The position numbers and the translations under genes were made by a program. A model generated the notes under the pieces. That model saw nothing but the letters and a program-made list of their open reading frames with translations. It was not told the origin of the DNA and did no database searches. A stretch of DNA of 64,000 bases from JAFGRU01 sp016934985 (GTDB lineage: Bacteria; Desulfobacterota; Desulfuromonadia; Desulfuromonadales; JAAYDE01), in the NCBI GenBank assembly GCA_963665045.2, contig CAXXJQ010000006.1, positions 558,001 through 622,000 on the forward strand, in the 5' to 3' direction. Shown one piece after another: positions 34,874-43,854 of the stretch. The stretch's first letter is position 1, and each line of letters begins with the position of its first letter.

Positions 34874-35030
34874 TTTTTCTGAGCCTTTTAGTCTCTTACG
34901 CTCTTAACCGCCGAGTACGCGGAGAACACCGAGAAAAACTAAAAACCATTTAAAAGGGATGAACGGGTAAAAATGTCAACAGTCATTTGTCCCTGGTCAT
35001 TTGTCCCTGGTCATTTGTCAGTCAAAAGCT
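34874..35030. repeat. Partial repeat with TCATTTGTCCCTGG triplication
   Basis: ACCGCCGAGTACGCGGAGAA begins a short repeat whose core is degraded (AAAAGGGATGAACGGGTAAA). From 34981 the sequence GTCATTTGTCCCTG occurs twice in tandem, with a third partial copy. No gene is seen. Confidence 0.6.
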
Positions 35031-35304
35031 TTTTACCGCCGAGATCGCAGAGAACGCTGAGAAAAACAAACAACTTACAGGGATCCACAGGATTAAGGGG
35101 ATAAAACCCAGAATCTAAGCATTTACCGAGGACTATGAACAAGGGACGATTAACGATTATTCACTAACCATTGACGATTTTTCTTTATCCCATCTATCCC
35201 CTTCATCCCTGTTAGTATTGCTTTTGTTCGTGTATTTTCGTGGCTAAAAAACAGTTTTTGTCTTTGATCCTCTTCGCGCCCTCTGCGTCCTTTGCGGTAA
35301 AAGG
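35031..35304 (+). repeat. 275-bp repeat, copy A of an inverted pair
   Basis: This starts ACCGCCGAGATCGCAGAGAA and ends near CTCTGCGTCCTTTGCGGTAA. Inside are the core ACAGGGATCCACAGGATTAA, its complement CATCTATCCCCTTCATCCCT, and GTGTATTTTCGTGGCTAA. Nearly the same sequence occurs in opposite orientation at 43573-43846, with only scattered mismatches over the whole length. It lies in the spacer between the chain-length and export genes. Confidence 0.85.
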
Positions 35305-35330
35305 TTTTTACTTAAGCCTTCCGCCTGAAA

Positions 35331-36128
35331 TTAAAACAACCCTTCCTCAACCAGGACATAGTCGCCAGGTTTCAGGAAAATATTCATGGCAGAATCTTTA
35401 CCCTTCATAACATCCTTGAGGCGAACCCGTATTCTTTCTTGCCCCCGCAGGACCGTAACATCATTCAATTTGGCAAATTCGTTAAAACCACCGGCCTCCA
35501 AAATAGCATCTAGAACCTTTATCCCTTCACGGTAAAAAATATAGGTCGGTGCATTCACTCCGCCGACAACATATATTTTATTCCGCTCGTTGGTTGGAAG
35601 AAAAACAATATCATCGGCCTGCAATTCAATATCCTGCGAAAAATCCCCCGCTACGAAAAGATTCTGGAAATCGGTCTTTATCTTTTTCCCTTCACGCATG
35701 ACATAGGCGCGCTTCAAATCAGCGTTCTGAAGATTTTCAAATCGGCATAAAAACTTGAATAGCATGGTTTTCCCAGGCATGGCCACAATCTCGGAAGGCA
35801 CACCGCCCCCGGAAACATAAATACGGTTGTTGGTAATCTGCGACACGGTAACCGTCACTATCGGTTTCTGCACATATTTTCGCAACACCTGGCTAATCTT
35901 ATTGCTTAATTTTTCAGGGGTTTCCCCTGCCGCCATAACATCCCCAGCAGCAGGCAACGTAATCTTGCCGTCCGGACGAACCGTAACTTGAACGCTAAGT
36001 TCAGGTTCTCCCCATACCGAGATGCCCAAACCATCTCCTTCACCGATGACATAGTCCGCGGCAAATACCTGAGGACAAAACAAAAAAAGCAAGCTGAAAA
36101 ATATTAAAGCCAAGCGCTTTATCTTCAT
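35331..36128 (-). CDS. Polysaccharide export protein (Wza-like), PEP-CTERM-associated
   Basis: This 265-residue protein has a signal peptide (MKIKRLALIFFSLLFLFCPQVFA, cut at about 23). The mature part starts ADYVIGEGDGLGISVWGEPELS, the Poly_export domain, with VRPDGKITLPAAGDVMAAG, and then two SLBB-type repeats (NRIYVSGGG, NKIYVVGGVNAPTYIFYREG). The cleavage region has no lipobox Cys, unlike classical Wza. It would form or cap the periplasmic/outer-membrane export channel. Its start is next to the sugar transferase stop, with no gap. Confidence 0.92.
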   Translation of the reverse strand: MKIKRLALIFFSLLFLFCPQVFAADYVIGEGDGLGISVWGEPELSVQVTVRPDGKITLPAAGDVMAAGETPEKLSNKISQVLRKYVQKPIVTVTVSQITNNRIYVSGGGVPSEIVAMPGKTMLFKFLCRFENLQNADLKRAYVMREGKKIKTDFQNLFVAGDFSQDIELQADDIVFLPTNERNKIYVVGGVNAPTYIFYREGIKVLDAILEAGGFNEFAKLNDVTVLRGQERIRVRLKDVMKGKDSAMNIFLKPGDYVLVEEGLF

Positions 36129-37499
36129 TTACCTGCCTCCTCTACCAAAGGACACAACCTTGATTGTCTCCAGGATGATGAAAAAATCAAGCTTCAATGA
36201 ATAATTTTTTATGTAAAACAGATCATACTTGAGCTTCTCCAGAGAATCTTCCATGGAGGCCCCATAAGGATACCGAACCTGCGCCCAACCGGTAATCCCC
36301 GGCTTAACCGAATGTCTTTTGGAATAGTAGCTGTATTTCTCATTCAGCTTTTCAACAAATTCCGGCCGTTCGGGCCGCGGCCCGACAAAACTCATATCTC
36401 CCTTTAAAACGTTGATCAACTGCGGGATTTCATCCAAGCGTGTCTTGCGCAAAAATTTGCCGATTTTTGTTATCCTGGGGTCATCTTCCGTCGCCCAGAC
36501 CGCGCCGGAAACTTTTTCTGCATCTTCCCGCATAGTACGAAACTTATTAAGCAAAAATGGTTCCTCATCCACCCCGACCCGGACCTGGCGAAACAGGACT
36601 TTCCCCGGAGAACTGATCTTGATCACAATGGCAATAATCGGGAAAAGCGGCAAGGCTACAAGCAAACCCAAAGAGGCAAAAACAATATCAAATACTCGTT
36701 TATTAAATTTTGTAAACAACGTAAACGGCGTGACTTTGAAGCTGTTGGAAAACAAAAACCAGCTGGGATTAGTCCTTTCAAGCATCAGCTTTCCTGTTGC
36801 TTCTTCAAAAAATGTTGTGTTTTCAACAACATCAATCCCGGCAAATTTACAGCGCAGCAATTCTCTGACGGGAAGCATTCCCCGCCGTTCCGAAAGGGAA
36901 ACTATAATTCTTGCCGCTTTTTCCTTTTTTGCAACCGCAATCAGACTGTCTTCAGGTCCCAAAATCTCTCCCTGTGGGACAGTAACCAAGTCACCTATGG
37001 GTTGTATGTAACCTGCAAAGATGCAATGAGGACAACTTCCCTCCAGAACTTCCCTCATCTCCAGCGCCATTGGCCCAACCCCAAAGATAAGAATTCTTTT
37101 GGCAATACCCGGAAGCTGCAAAAAAGAATAATAGAACTTATGCCACCAGAACTGGGCTACACCGAAAAAAAGAAGCGCTGAAACTAAAATACGACGTCCA
37201 CCCGTAAGCTGAGGAAAGACATAATAAAGCCAGGAAAGAGCAACAAAAGCCAGAAGCAGGGAGGCACCCAAGCGGAAAATTATTTCATGCTTTTCGTAAA
37301 TTTTTTCCAGATTATAAAGCTCAGAAAAATAAGTGGTCAAAAGCAACACTATTGTAAAAACGAAAAGCTTTACAAGCTCCTGGTTGGTGGTAAAAGAGCT
37401 GGAATAAGATTGCAAAACAAAACCACAGAAATAGGCAAACCCCGCAAAAAGGAAATCCCCTCCCATTAGAAAAAAAATGTTGCGATTCATGCCCAGCAT
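36129..37499 (-). CDS. Initiating sugar-phosphate transferase (PEP-CTERM-associated)
   Basis: This 456-residue protein has about four N-terminal membrane helices, a CoA-binding-like middle domain (ILIFGVGPMALEMREVLEG) and a further helix at about 262-285. The C-terminal bacterial sugar transferase domain contains KRVFDIVFASLGL, VLFRQVRVGVDEEPF, KFRTMREDAE, RKTRLDEIPQLINVLKGDMS, FVGPRPERPEF and KPGITGWAQVRY. It transfers a sugar-1-phosphate to undecaprenyl phosphate, the first step of repeat-unit synthesis. It is preceded by prsT and followed by the export gene, with no spacing. Confidence 0.94.
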   Translation of the reverse strand: MLGMNRNIFFLMGGDFLFAGFAYFCGFVLQSYSSSFTTNQELVKLFVFTIVLLLTTYFSELYNLEKIYEKHEIIFRLGASLLLAFVALSWLYYVFPQLTGGRRILVSALLFFGVAQFWWHKFYYSFLQLPGIAKRILIFGVGPMALEMREVLEGSCPHCIFAGYIQPIGDLVTVPQGEILGPEDSLIAVAKKEKAARIIVSLSERRGMLPVRELLRCKFAGIDVVENTTFFEEATGKLMLERTNPSWFLFSNSFKVTPFTLFTKFNKRVFDIVFASLGLLVALPLFPIIAIVIKISSPGKVLFRQVRVGVDEEPFLLNKFRTMREDAEKVSGAVWATEDDPRITKIGKFLRKTRLDEIPQLINVLKGDMSFVGPRPERPEFVEKLNEKYSYYSKRHSVKPGITGWAQVRYPYGASMEDSLEKLKYDLFYIKNYSLKLDFFIILETIKVVSFGRGGR

Positions 37500-40151
37500 C
37501 TATTCCTTGACTCTTTTCAGCAAATCTTCGGCTTCTTCTTTTTCCGGGAAATCTGCGCCAGACAAAACATGAAGCAGATACTCTTCGCTTTTTTTCTTAT
37601 CCCCCGCGTTAAATGCAGCTAAGGCAAGATGGTATTTGACTGACGATGAATTGGGGAGAAGAGAATTTGCCTTTTCCAAAAGATTGGATGCTTCTTTAAT
37701 CTTTCCCTGCTTTAAAAGAATATATCCTAATGTATCCAAGATATAGGGGTTGCTCGGTTCATTTCGATAAGCCCGCATAACCAGTTCAACAGCTGTTTCC
37801 AAATCCCCGTAATTAACCGCTTTAAGATAGGCTAAATTATTCAAGGTTGGCGTATGGTTCCGATTTTTTTTGAGAACCTGCTCATAATACTCCAAAGCCT
37901 TCTTTTTCTCACCGCTTTTATCATATATCGTTCCAATGGCATAAATAGCCGGATAAAAATCGGGGTTGTTGTCCAAAAGCCCCTTATATATTTCCAGGGC
38001 GGAATCCAGCTTACCGAGTTTTGAATAAATTGAACCTATTCCCATCAACAAACTTGGATTACCCTGATTGGTCTCAAGACCTTTTTCCAAAACACTCAGG
38101 GCTGCCGGTAGGTTTTTCTGCTGCTCATAAACAGAAGCCGAAAGCAAAAATCCGTAGGGGGAATTGGGGGCGGACCGAATAACATTGTTTGCCAGTGTTT
38201 CCGCTTTCTGGGTTTCCCCCTGAAGCTGATAGATTTTTATTAAGGTTGGATATCCCTTGCCGGGCTTCAGGGCTTCTAATGCTTTAAACGCTGCTTCAGC
38301 TGCCTTATAATCCTTTTTTTTCAACAAAAGTTGGCCTTGAAGGTTCAAAAAAGCGGCATTTTTAGGGTCGACTCTCAAACCTTCTTCCAAGACATCCATG
38401 GCTTTTTCCGGCTGGTTCTTCTTGTTGTAATAGCCGATAAGGGCCATAAATCCCAAAGTGTTATTCGTCTCTTTGGCTTTTTGGAAATAGGTCAGGGCCT
38501 CTTCATCTTTCTGTTGCATTTCGCTGGTCACAGCCATGCCGATCAAGGCTCTCAGATTTGCGGGGTCCTTTGCCAAAACCGCCAGATATTGCTCCCGGGC
38601 CTTTTCAAGCTCCCCCTTTTTCCCATAATAGGAGGCCAGGTTGAAATAGGGAGGGAAAAAGTCGGGCTTGGCTTTTTTGGCATTTTCCAAGCTAACCAGG
38701 GCTTTTTCGGGGTCTTTTTGAGAAAAATATGCCAAGGAAAGGTAATTATAAAGAACCGCGTCCTGCATTTGGCCGGTCAGGCCATTTTCCAAGGTCTCGA
38801 TCGCTTTTGCGTAATCTTCCTGCCGCAAATAGTGAGAGGCAAGGACAATCCGCGAATTCAGTGCCTCCGGAGCTAATGAAACGGCCGTTTCCAGCTGGTC
38901 TTCCGCCTCATCCAAGTTTCCCGCTTTGATTGAAAAGAGCCCTTTTTTGAAGTGGGCATCTGCCAGGCGAGGATCGAGATCTACCGCCTTATCAAATTCT
39001 TCAACAGATTTCTCCATTTCGCCCTGGCCCATATACGCACTACCAAGAATATTATGAACCAGACCATTGGACGGGTGCTTTTTGAGCATCTTGGTACACT
39101 CAGTAATCGCATCGTCAAAACGTTTCTGTTTCAAAAAAATCATGGCAACCATGACTCTCGGTTGCAAAAAATCAGGGGCTGAATCCAATATCTTCTGGAA
39201 CTGGTTAAGAGCAAGCTCAAATTTCTCAGTATTGTAATAAGAAAGCCCGAGAAAGTAATATCCCATCAAATCCGGCGAAATACTGAGGGATTTTTGACAC
39301 TGGACGATAGCGTCATCATAGTTTTTCTGTAAATAGAGAGAGAGGCCTTTTAATAGAGGCCCTTGAGCTGACTTGGGAAAACGTGCCACAAGATCATCGG
39401 CAATTTTACTTCCTTCTTCGATCTTTCCCTGGCTTAGGAGGATACGCCCCTTCATGTAAAGGGCCGACGTGTCGGAAGAATCAATCTCACTGATCTTCTC
39501 GTAAGCCTTCAAAGCTCCATCGATATTTCCCCCCGCAGCTTCAAGCTTTGCCAGCATATGCCAGGCGATGGTGTTATTTTCGTGAGCCTTGGTGATTTCA
39601 ATCAGATTCTGGCGAGCTTCCGTAGTGCGTTTTTGGGCAAGAAGAACCCGGACAAGATTAATCCTTGCCTGCGGATTGCTTTTCTCTAAATCAAGAGCGG
39701 TTCTGAAATGTTTTTCCGCCGTAGGGAAATCCTTTTTTACCGCAAAAGCCTGCCCTAAAAGATTGTAGGCCTCCCAAGTGCCGGCGTTGGAGGCCAAAAA
39801 CCTCTTAACCTCTTTAATAGTGAGATCCGGGCGTTCAGTATAAAGGAAAACCTCACCGAGCCTCAAAGGCAGCGCAGGGAAGTTACCGCCTTGCTTCAAT
39901 ACTTTTAAAAACTCTTTTTCCGCCTTTTCTAATTTCCCGGTACGAAGATAAGCATTTCCGAGGTAGTAACGTGCCTCAATAAAATTGGGGTCTTTTTCAA
40001 GACTGTTTTTGAACAGAACAATAGCTCCGTTATGATTATTGGCCTCGGAAAGTTTAACACCTTCCTCATAAAGGCTCTCTTTTGTCTGGCCTTTACAGCC
40101 GCAAACAAACAGCACCAATAACAACATAAACAGAATCTTTTTATTCAACAC
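37500..40151 (-). CDS. prsT: PEP-CTERM system TPR-repeat lipoprotein PrsT
   Basis: The product is 883 residues. The GTG at 40151 is chosen because GAGGAGGTAGG precedes it directly and gives a proper lipoprotein signal (LNKKILFMLLLVLFVCGC, lipidated Cys about residue 19); an upstream ATG at 40190 would bury the signal behind 13 residues. The rest is more than twenty tetratricopeptide repeats (A.Y.LG.AY...G....A pattern). PrsT is the conserved TPR lipoprotein of exosortase A loci, probably an outer-membrane-associated scaffold for polymer or PEP-CTERM protein export. It abuts the sugar transferase downstream. Confidence 0.93.
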   Translation of the reverse strand: MLNKKILFMLLLVLFVCGCKGQTKESLYEEGVKLSEANNHNGAIVLFKNSLEKDPNFIEARYYLGNAYLRTGKLEKAEKEFLKVLKQGGNFPALPLRLGEVFLYTERPDLTIKEVKRFLASNAGTWEAYNLLGQAFAVKKDFPTAEKHFRTALDLEKSNPQARINLVRVLLAQKRTTEARQNLIEITKAHENNTIAWHMLAKLEAAGGNIDGALKAYEKISEIDSSDTSALYMKGRILLSQGKIEEGSKIADDLVARFPKSAQGPLLKGLSLYLQKNYDDAIVQCQKSLSISPDLMGYYFLGLSYYNTEKFELALNQFQKILDSAPDFLQPRVMVAMIFLKQKRFDDAITECTKMLKKHPSNGLVHNILGSAYMGQGEMEKSVEEFDKAVDLDPRLADAHFKKGLFSIKAGNLDEAEDQLETAVSLAPEALNSRIVLASHYLRQEDYAKAIETLENGLTGQMQDAVLYNYLSLAYFSQKDPEKALVSLENAKKAKPDFFPPYFNLASYYGKKGELEKAREQYLAVLAKDPANLRALIGMAVTSEMQQKDEEALTYFQKAKETNNTLGFMALIGYYNKKNQPEKAMDVLEEGLRVDPKNAAFLNLQGQLLLKKKDYKAAEAAFKALEALKPGKGYPTLIKIYQLQGETQKAETLANNVIRSAPNSPYGFLLSASVYEQQKNLPAALSVLEKGLETNQGNPSLLMGIGSIYSKLGKLDSALEIYKGLLDNNPDFYPAIYAIGTIYDKSGEKKKALEYYEQVLKKNRNHTPTLNNLAYLKAVNYGDLETAVELVMRAYRNEPSNPYILDTLGYILLKQGKIKEASNLLEKANSLLPNSSSVKYHLALAAFNAGDKKKSEEYLLHVLSGADFPEKEEAEDLLKRVKE

Positions 40152-40765
40152 CCCTACCTCCTCGAAAAACCGGTATCTATTATGGGCCATTATCAGACGT
40201 CCTTTTTAGTTCAAAAGGGCACAATGGGCATCGCCGATGGGTGATTTATATAACAGTTTCGAATCTTCACAAAAGACTTTTTAAATCTAATCCTTTTAAA
40301 AGCATACAATTCAAACAAAACTTGTTGATTTCAAGAGAATTATGAGCAAATTCTGCACCAATATTTAAAATTTTTGAATTTAGCAGAAAAAGGCAATTGA
40401 AGACAAAGGGATGGGCCTTTGCAAAGGAAGGATAATTTTACAAGGACGAAAGGGGAATAGCAAGGGTTCAGAAAACTAATTTTATCAGCCCCGAAACTTA
40501 CCTCAGCCAGAAAGGAATAAAAAAGGCTGAAGGGTTGGGATTAATCGCCAAGCTTGAACCCAAAAACAGTTTCTAGCAGGGCTTTGAAAAGCAGAGTATG
40601 ACATTTAAAAAATGCCACGCAACGCAACCTGAAGGCCAAAAGCATCGTTTTTCAACAGCCTGTTGCTGTGGGTTATTATTTATAAGATATCCTAAGGGCA
40701 GGATAAAGAAGGGGAATCTTCATCAACAATTTCTGGAGGGAGCCATGACCCCCTCTATTTAAACC
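40152..40765. other. Non-coding stretch upstream of prsT
   Basis: I see no gene over about 600 bases. AT-rich blocks alternate with short sequences such as GGGATGGGCCTTTGCAAAGG. It should contain the promoter of the prsT-led operon, but I could not find a convincing sigma-70 or sigma-54 pair here on the minus strand. At 40730-40755, CTGGAGGGAGCCATGACCCCC has a start-like sequence on the plus strand but no frame of useful length. Confidence 0.5.
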
Positions 40766-40793
40766 AAAAAAAGGCGATGCTAACAGCATCGCC
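40766..40793 (-). terminator. Rho-independent terminator after the PEP-CTERM gene
   Basis: On the minus strand the hairpin GGCGATGCT-GTT-AGCATCGCC (perfect 9-bp stem, 3-base loop) is followed by seven T residues. It lies 28 bases after the PEP-CTERM stop, so that gene is a separate transcription unit from prsT. Confidence 0.92.
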
Positions 40794-40821
40794 TTTAAGG
40801 GAAATCAATTACAGTAAAATT

Positions 40822-41547
40822 TTACTTTTTGAACCTTCGGAAAAGACCAAGACCGAGGATGCCAGAGCCAAGAAGAAGCATAGTGCTGGGTTCAGGAACA
40901 GGGGCCGACATATCTTCAATATAGAAAACAGCATCCTGGTAGTCGAAATCGGTGCCATCCTCAAAGGCCAGAATCCAATCGTTATTACCCAAAGCAGATA
41001 TTGTATTATATCCTGGAATATCCACTGTTGAACCCTGACCAATCTCAAATGCAAGAGCGCGAGCTACGCCACCATTCTCGTCATCTTCGGTGTAATAGGT
41101 GTGACCACCATCAAATTCAGTCTTCCAGTAGAAACCAAAAACTTCCCCAAAACCAGCATAAGAACTGCCATTCGCATAAAGAGTGCCATCAATCCCTACT
41201 CCAAAATCGGTATTAGGATAAATGCTACTTGCTTCTTGCCCCGAAGACCGAGAAACCAAATCAACGGCCACCGTCATATCAGCATTATAAATACCTAAAG
41301 TCCCACCAGCCCCGGCTAAAAAAGCCAACCTATATGCAGTTACATCAGCTTCAGCCATTGTCCAAAGGGCGGCAGAAGATTGGTTATCAGCAATACTGAT
41401 AGCCGGGTCTAAGATACTATCCAGAACTGCTTGAAGGCTTGCCTCACTACTAGATCCAAGCAAGACTGGCCGGTCGTTAAACGGTAAAGCATAAACCATG
41501 CTTGCGCTAAGAAAAAAACCCAAAACTGTCAATACTAATTTTTTCAT
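40822..41547 (-). CDS. PEP-CTERM sorting-domain protein
   Basis: This 241-residue protein has a signal peptide (MKKLVLTVLGFFLSASMVYA, cut at about 20). A Ser/Gly/Asp-rich body contains few charged clusters and no Cys. The C-terminal sorting signal reads VPEPSTMLLLGSGILGLGLF followed by RRFKK: the PEP motif, a membrane segment and a basic tail. It should be exported, processed by the exosortase and linked to or secreted with the polymer. It is the only recognisable PEP-CTERM substrate in the window. A candidate sigma-54 promoter lies 100 bases upstream and a strong terminator lies after it. Confidence 0.93.
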   Translation of the reverse strand: MKKLVLTVLGFFLSASMVYALPFNDRPVLLGSSSEASLQAVLDSILDPAISIADNQSSAALWTMAEADVTAYRLAFLAGAGGTLGIYNADMTVAVDLVSRSSGQEASSIYPNTDFGVGIDGTLYANGSSYAGFGEVFGFYWKTEFDGGHTYYTEDDENGGVARALAFEIGQGSTVDIPGYNTISALGNNDWILAFEDGTDFDYQDAVFYIEDMSAPVPEPSTMLLLGSGILGLGLFRRFKK

Positions 41548-41646
41548 CTACTTTCCCCTTAATTAATTTTATTTTCCAACCCTGTTAATTCTCACCCCCG
41601 GCCCGACCTCCGGGTACAGAATTTTTCTCAATTGGCGTCATTCTAG

Positions 41647-41662
41647 AGCACGACCCATGCCA
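41647..41662 (-). promoter_or_regulatory. Candidate sigma-54 promoter of the PEP-CTERM gene
   Basis: On the minus strand the sequence is TGGCATGGGTCGTGCT. The invariant GG and GC are exactly 10 bases apart and 9 of the 11 defined consensus positions (TGGCAC-N5-TTGCW) match. It is 100 bases upstream of the PEP-CTERM start codon and correctly oriented. Sigma-54 control by PrsK/PrsR is described for other PEP-CTERM systems. Confidence 0.6.
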
Positions 41663-42363
41663 GCGTTCTAACCTTTTATTTTTTCAGGTGTTTTTGTTTA
41701 ATAAAAAAATTTCAGCGCAAAGTGTAAAAAATTTCGACAATGCCATTGGACATGAGAAGCTATCAATCAAACTTCGATTTCTTGCCTAACAATTTCTTTT
41801 CAAAATAGAGTAACCACTGAACTAATAACGATTTTTTTAAAAAATCTTTACTTTTTAGAGAATCTTGGCAGGCATTTCTCCCATGGGGGAAAGAATATTT
41901 CTTCAAAAAAAGAGATCCAACACTAAAAAGTGTAATTTTTTTCGACATAGGAAAGGGCAAATAGGCTGAAAACCGAAGGTTGAAGGGAAAAAACCAAGTC
42001 TTGACTTGCAGCTCTTGAAGCGTGGTTAGGCAATTATTTATCATTGGTTTTTCGGCAAATTCACTGATTAAAACCTGTCTCACGCAAAGCCGCAAAGATC
42101 GCGCAACTGACGGTAAATCTGTACTTTTTTGCGGCTTGGCGCCTTGAGTGAACGAGCCGAATTATTTTTCTGGTGGAAACCTGTGGCGAAAAAAGTGTTT
42201 TTAGGGCGAGGATTTCGGCGTGTCGAGAAAATTTACATATAAAAAGAAAAAAAACGAAAAGCTTTAGCCTGATGGTTAAAAACTTAGGTCAACAGCCAAC
42301 GACTAAGGATTACGGTTTTTTATTATCCAAATAGGCTTCAACCTTCGGCCTGAGCACCTGCTT
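41663..42363. other. Non-coding stretch with degraded repeats
   Basis: No convincing gene is present. An open frame at 41763-42095 has no ribosome site and overlaps repeat sequence. From about 42060, ACGCAAAGCCGCAAAGATCG and TGCGGCTTGGCGCCTTGAGT are repeat modules seen also near 29.3 kb. At 41960-41990 and 42325-42350 are remnants of the GGCTGAAAACCGAAGG / AACCTTCGGCCT module. Upstream activator sites for the sigma-54 promoter would be expected in the first 150 bases. Confidence 0.5.
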
Positions 42364-43479
42364 TTACATCATCAAAATTTTTTTCTTAAGAATGAGAATT
42401 TCCAAGGCCATGGCCGCCTTGGCGACGAGCTGTTGCAGCTCAATGAGGTGTTCTTTGGAATGGGTATTTGCGCCGTCCACGTAGAGAACCGCAACGACAC
42501 GGTCAAGAATTTTCAGCGGCACCAAAATGGCTGAATCTTGAAAAGTGCCCCCGAAAGAAGAGAGAATCCTTGAATTTAAAAGGGAAAATGGCACAGGACC
42601 AACGAGACTTTTTTTGCTGTCAACAAGTATTTTTAAAACAGAAGGGTCCTCTAGAGGAACTTGGAACTCATCAAAATTTTTGACCGGTGTTCCTTCAACA
42701 TTGGCCACCCAACCCATCGCAGACTCGCCCCGAATCATGAACAGCGCTGTCCTTTTGAACGTTTGAGAGGCAAAACGGGTCAGTATAACGGCGACATCAT
42801 TACGGCTGGCAATATTTGCCAGGCATTGAGAAGCTGCCTCTAAAGTAAGAATGCCGTCATCACCAGATTCATTAGAGGCTGCTGGTTTTTTCTCCACCAG
42901 CTTCAGATGAGTTTCGGGAAATTTCCTTGTGTCACTGCCATCTGCCGCAGGGATATTCTCATGGGCGGGGTAGTTTCCCGACGCCCCTTCCCCATAGCGC
43001 ACCCGATTTTCAACCCCTTCAACTCTTTCAGTGTCGGGACGCAGTTCACGTTCCACTTTGTAATATTTCTTCAAAGCATGGGTGAGGCTCAACTCCGGAG
43101 TAACAACCGAAGAAATCACAAGGCCGGTGCGAAAGGCAATTTCATCAATTACCTCCAGGTCAGTCGGGTTGGCCATGGCAATCGTCAGTTTTTTTCTTTC
43201 CAGAGCAACGGGGACGACCGAATGACGAGCTGCCAATTCCGCTGGTATTTGAGCAATTATCTCAGCGGGGATATTGTTGAGCCTCTCCGGAGCAATAAAA
43301 GGCAGCTTAAACTTTCTGCTCAGCATCCGGGCGATATCCTCTTCCTTGACAAAGCCCATCTCAATCAGGTTAATACCAATTTTTCCACCGTAAAGAACCT
43401 GATATTTCAGTGCCTCCTCCAACTGGGAAGAGGTAATTAATTTTTCTTTGACAAGGATTTCTCCCAGCTTCAAAGACAT
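42364..43479 (-). CDS. MshEN-domain protein with C-terminal GAF-like domain
   Basis: The product is 371 residues with a good ribosome site (GGAGGTTGC) before the ATG. Residues 1-150 form the GspE/PilB N-terminal (MshEN) domain: KLGEILVKEKLITSSQLEEAL, then GKIGINLIEMGFVKEEDIARML. These two leucine-rich 24-residue blocks are known to bind cyclic di-GMP in MshE. A Gly/Asp/Pro-rich linker (about 150-210) leads to a GAF-like domain (ILTRFASQTFKRTALFMIRG ... SAILVPLKILDRVVAVLYVDG). There is no ATPase domain, so it is a stand-alone sensor rather than a pilus motor. It may link cyclic di-GMP to polymer or pilus function. Confidence 0.75.
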   Translation of the reverse strand: MSLKLGEILVKEKLITSSQLEEALKYQVLYGGKIGINLIEMGFVKEEDIARMLSRKFKLPFIAPERLNNIPAEIIAQIPAELAARHSVVPVALERKKLTIAMANPTDLEVIDEIAFRTGLVISSVVTPELSLTHALKKYYKVERELRPDTERVEGVENRVRYGEGASGNYPAHENIPAADGSDTRKFPETHLKLVEKKPAASNESGDDGILTLEAASQCLANIASRNDVAVILTRFASQTFKRTALFMIRGESAMGWVANVEGTPVKNFDEFQVPLEDPSVLKILVDSKKSLVGPVPFSLLNSRILSSFGGTFQDSAILVPLKILDRVVAVLYVDGANTHSKEHLIELQQLVAKAAMALEILILKKKILMM

Positions 43480-43572
43480 GCAACCTCCTGAATGCCAACA
43501 AAATCTCCGCTTAGATTAATGCAATTAATGAACCAAAAAGACGGGGTGGAAGGCAGGAAGACTGAAGGGAAA
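43480..43572. other. Short spacer before repeat copy B
   Basis: Contains the MshEN gene ribosome site and a fragment GACTGAAGGGAAAGG of the second repeat module. No gene is seen. Confidence 0.4.
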
Positions 43573-43846
43573 GGCTTTAACCGCAAAGGGCGCAGAGACC
43601 GCGAAGAGGATCAAAGACCAAAACTATTTTTCAGCCCCGAAAATACACGAACAAAAACAATACTAACAGGGATGAAGGGGATGGATGGGATAAGGAAAAA
43701 TCGTCAATGGTTAGTGGTTAATCATCCCTGGTCCATAGTCCTTGGTAAAAGCTTAGATTCTGGGTTTTATCCCCTTAATCCTGTTGATCCCTGTAAGTTA
43801 GTTTTTTGTTTTTCTCAGCGTTCTCTGCGATCTCGGCGGTTGAAAA
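43573..43846 (-). repeat. 275-bp repeat, copy B of an inverted pair
   Basis: The reverse complement reads AACCGCCGAGATCGCAGAGA ... GATCCTCTTCGCGGTCTCTG and matches 35031-35304 nearly base for base, including the shared phrases AAAACCCAGAATCTAAGC and TAACCATTGACGATTTTTC. Copies of other repeats in the window do not share these internal phrases, so the two are recent duplicates. They lie about 8.3 kb apart in opposite orientation. Confidence 0.85.
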
Positions 43847-43854
43847 GTTTTAAG

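Noticed and set aside
36412..37011. 199-codon plus-strand frame opposite the initiating sugar transferase
   Set aside because: Antisense shadow of a strong gene; no motifs.
41763..42095. 110-codon minus-strand frame between the PEP-CTERM and MshEN genes
   Set aside because: There is no ribosome site, no recognisable motif, and its start lies in a degraded repeat (ACGCAAAGCCGCAAAG), so chance is likelier than a gene.
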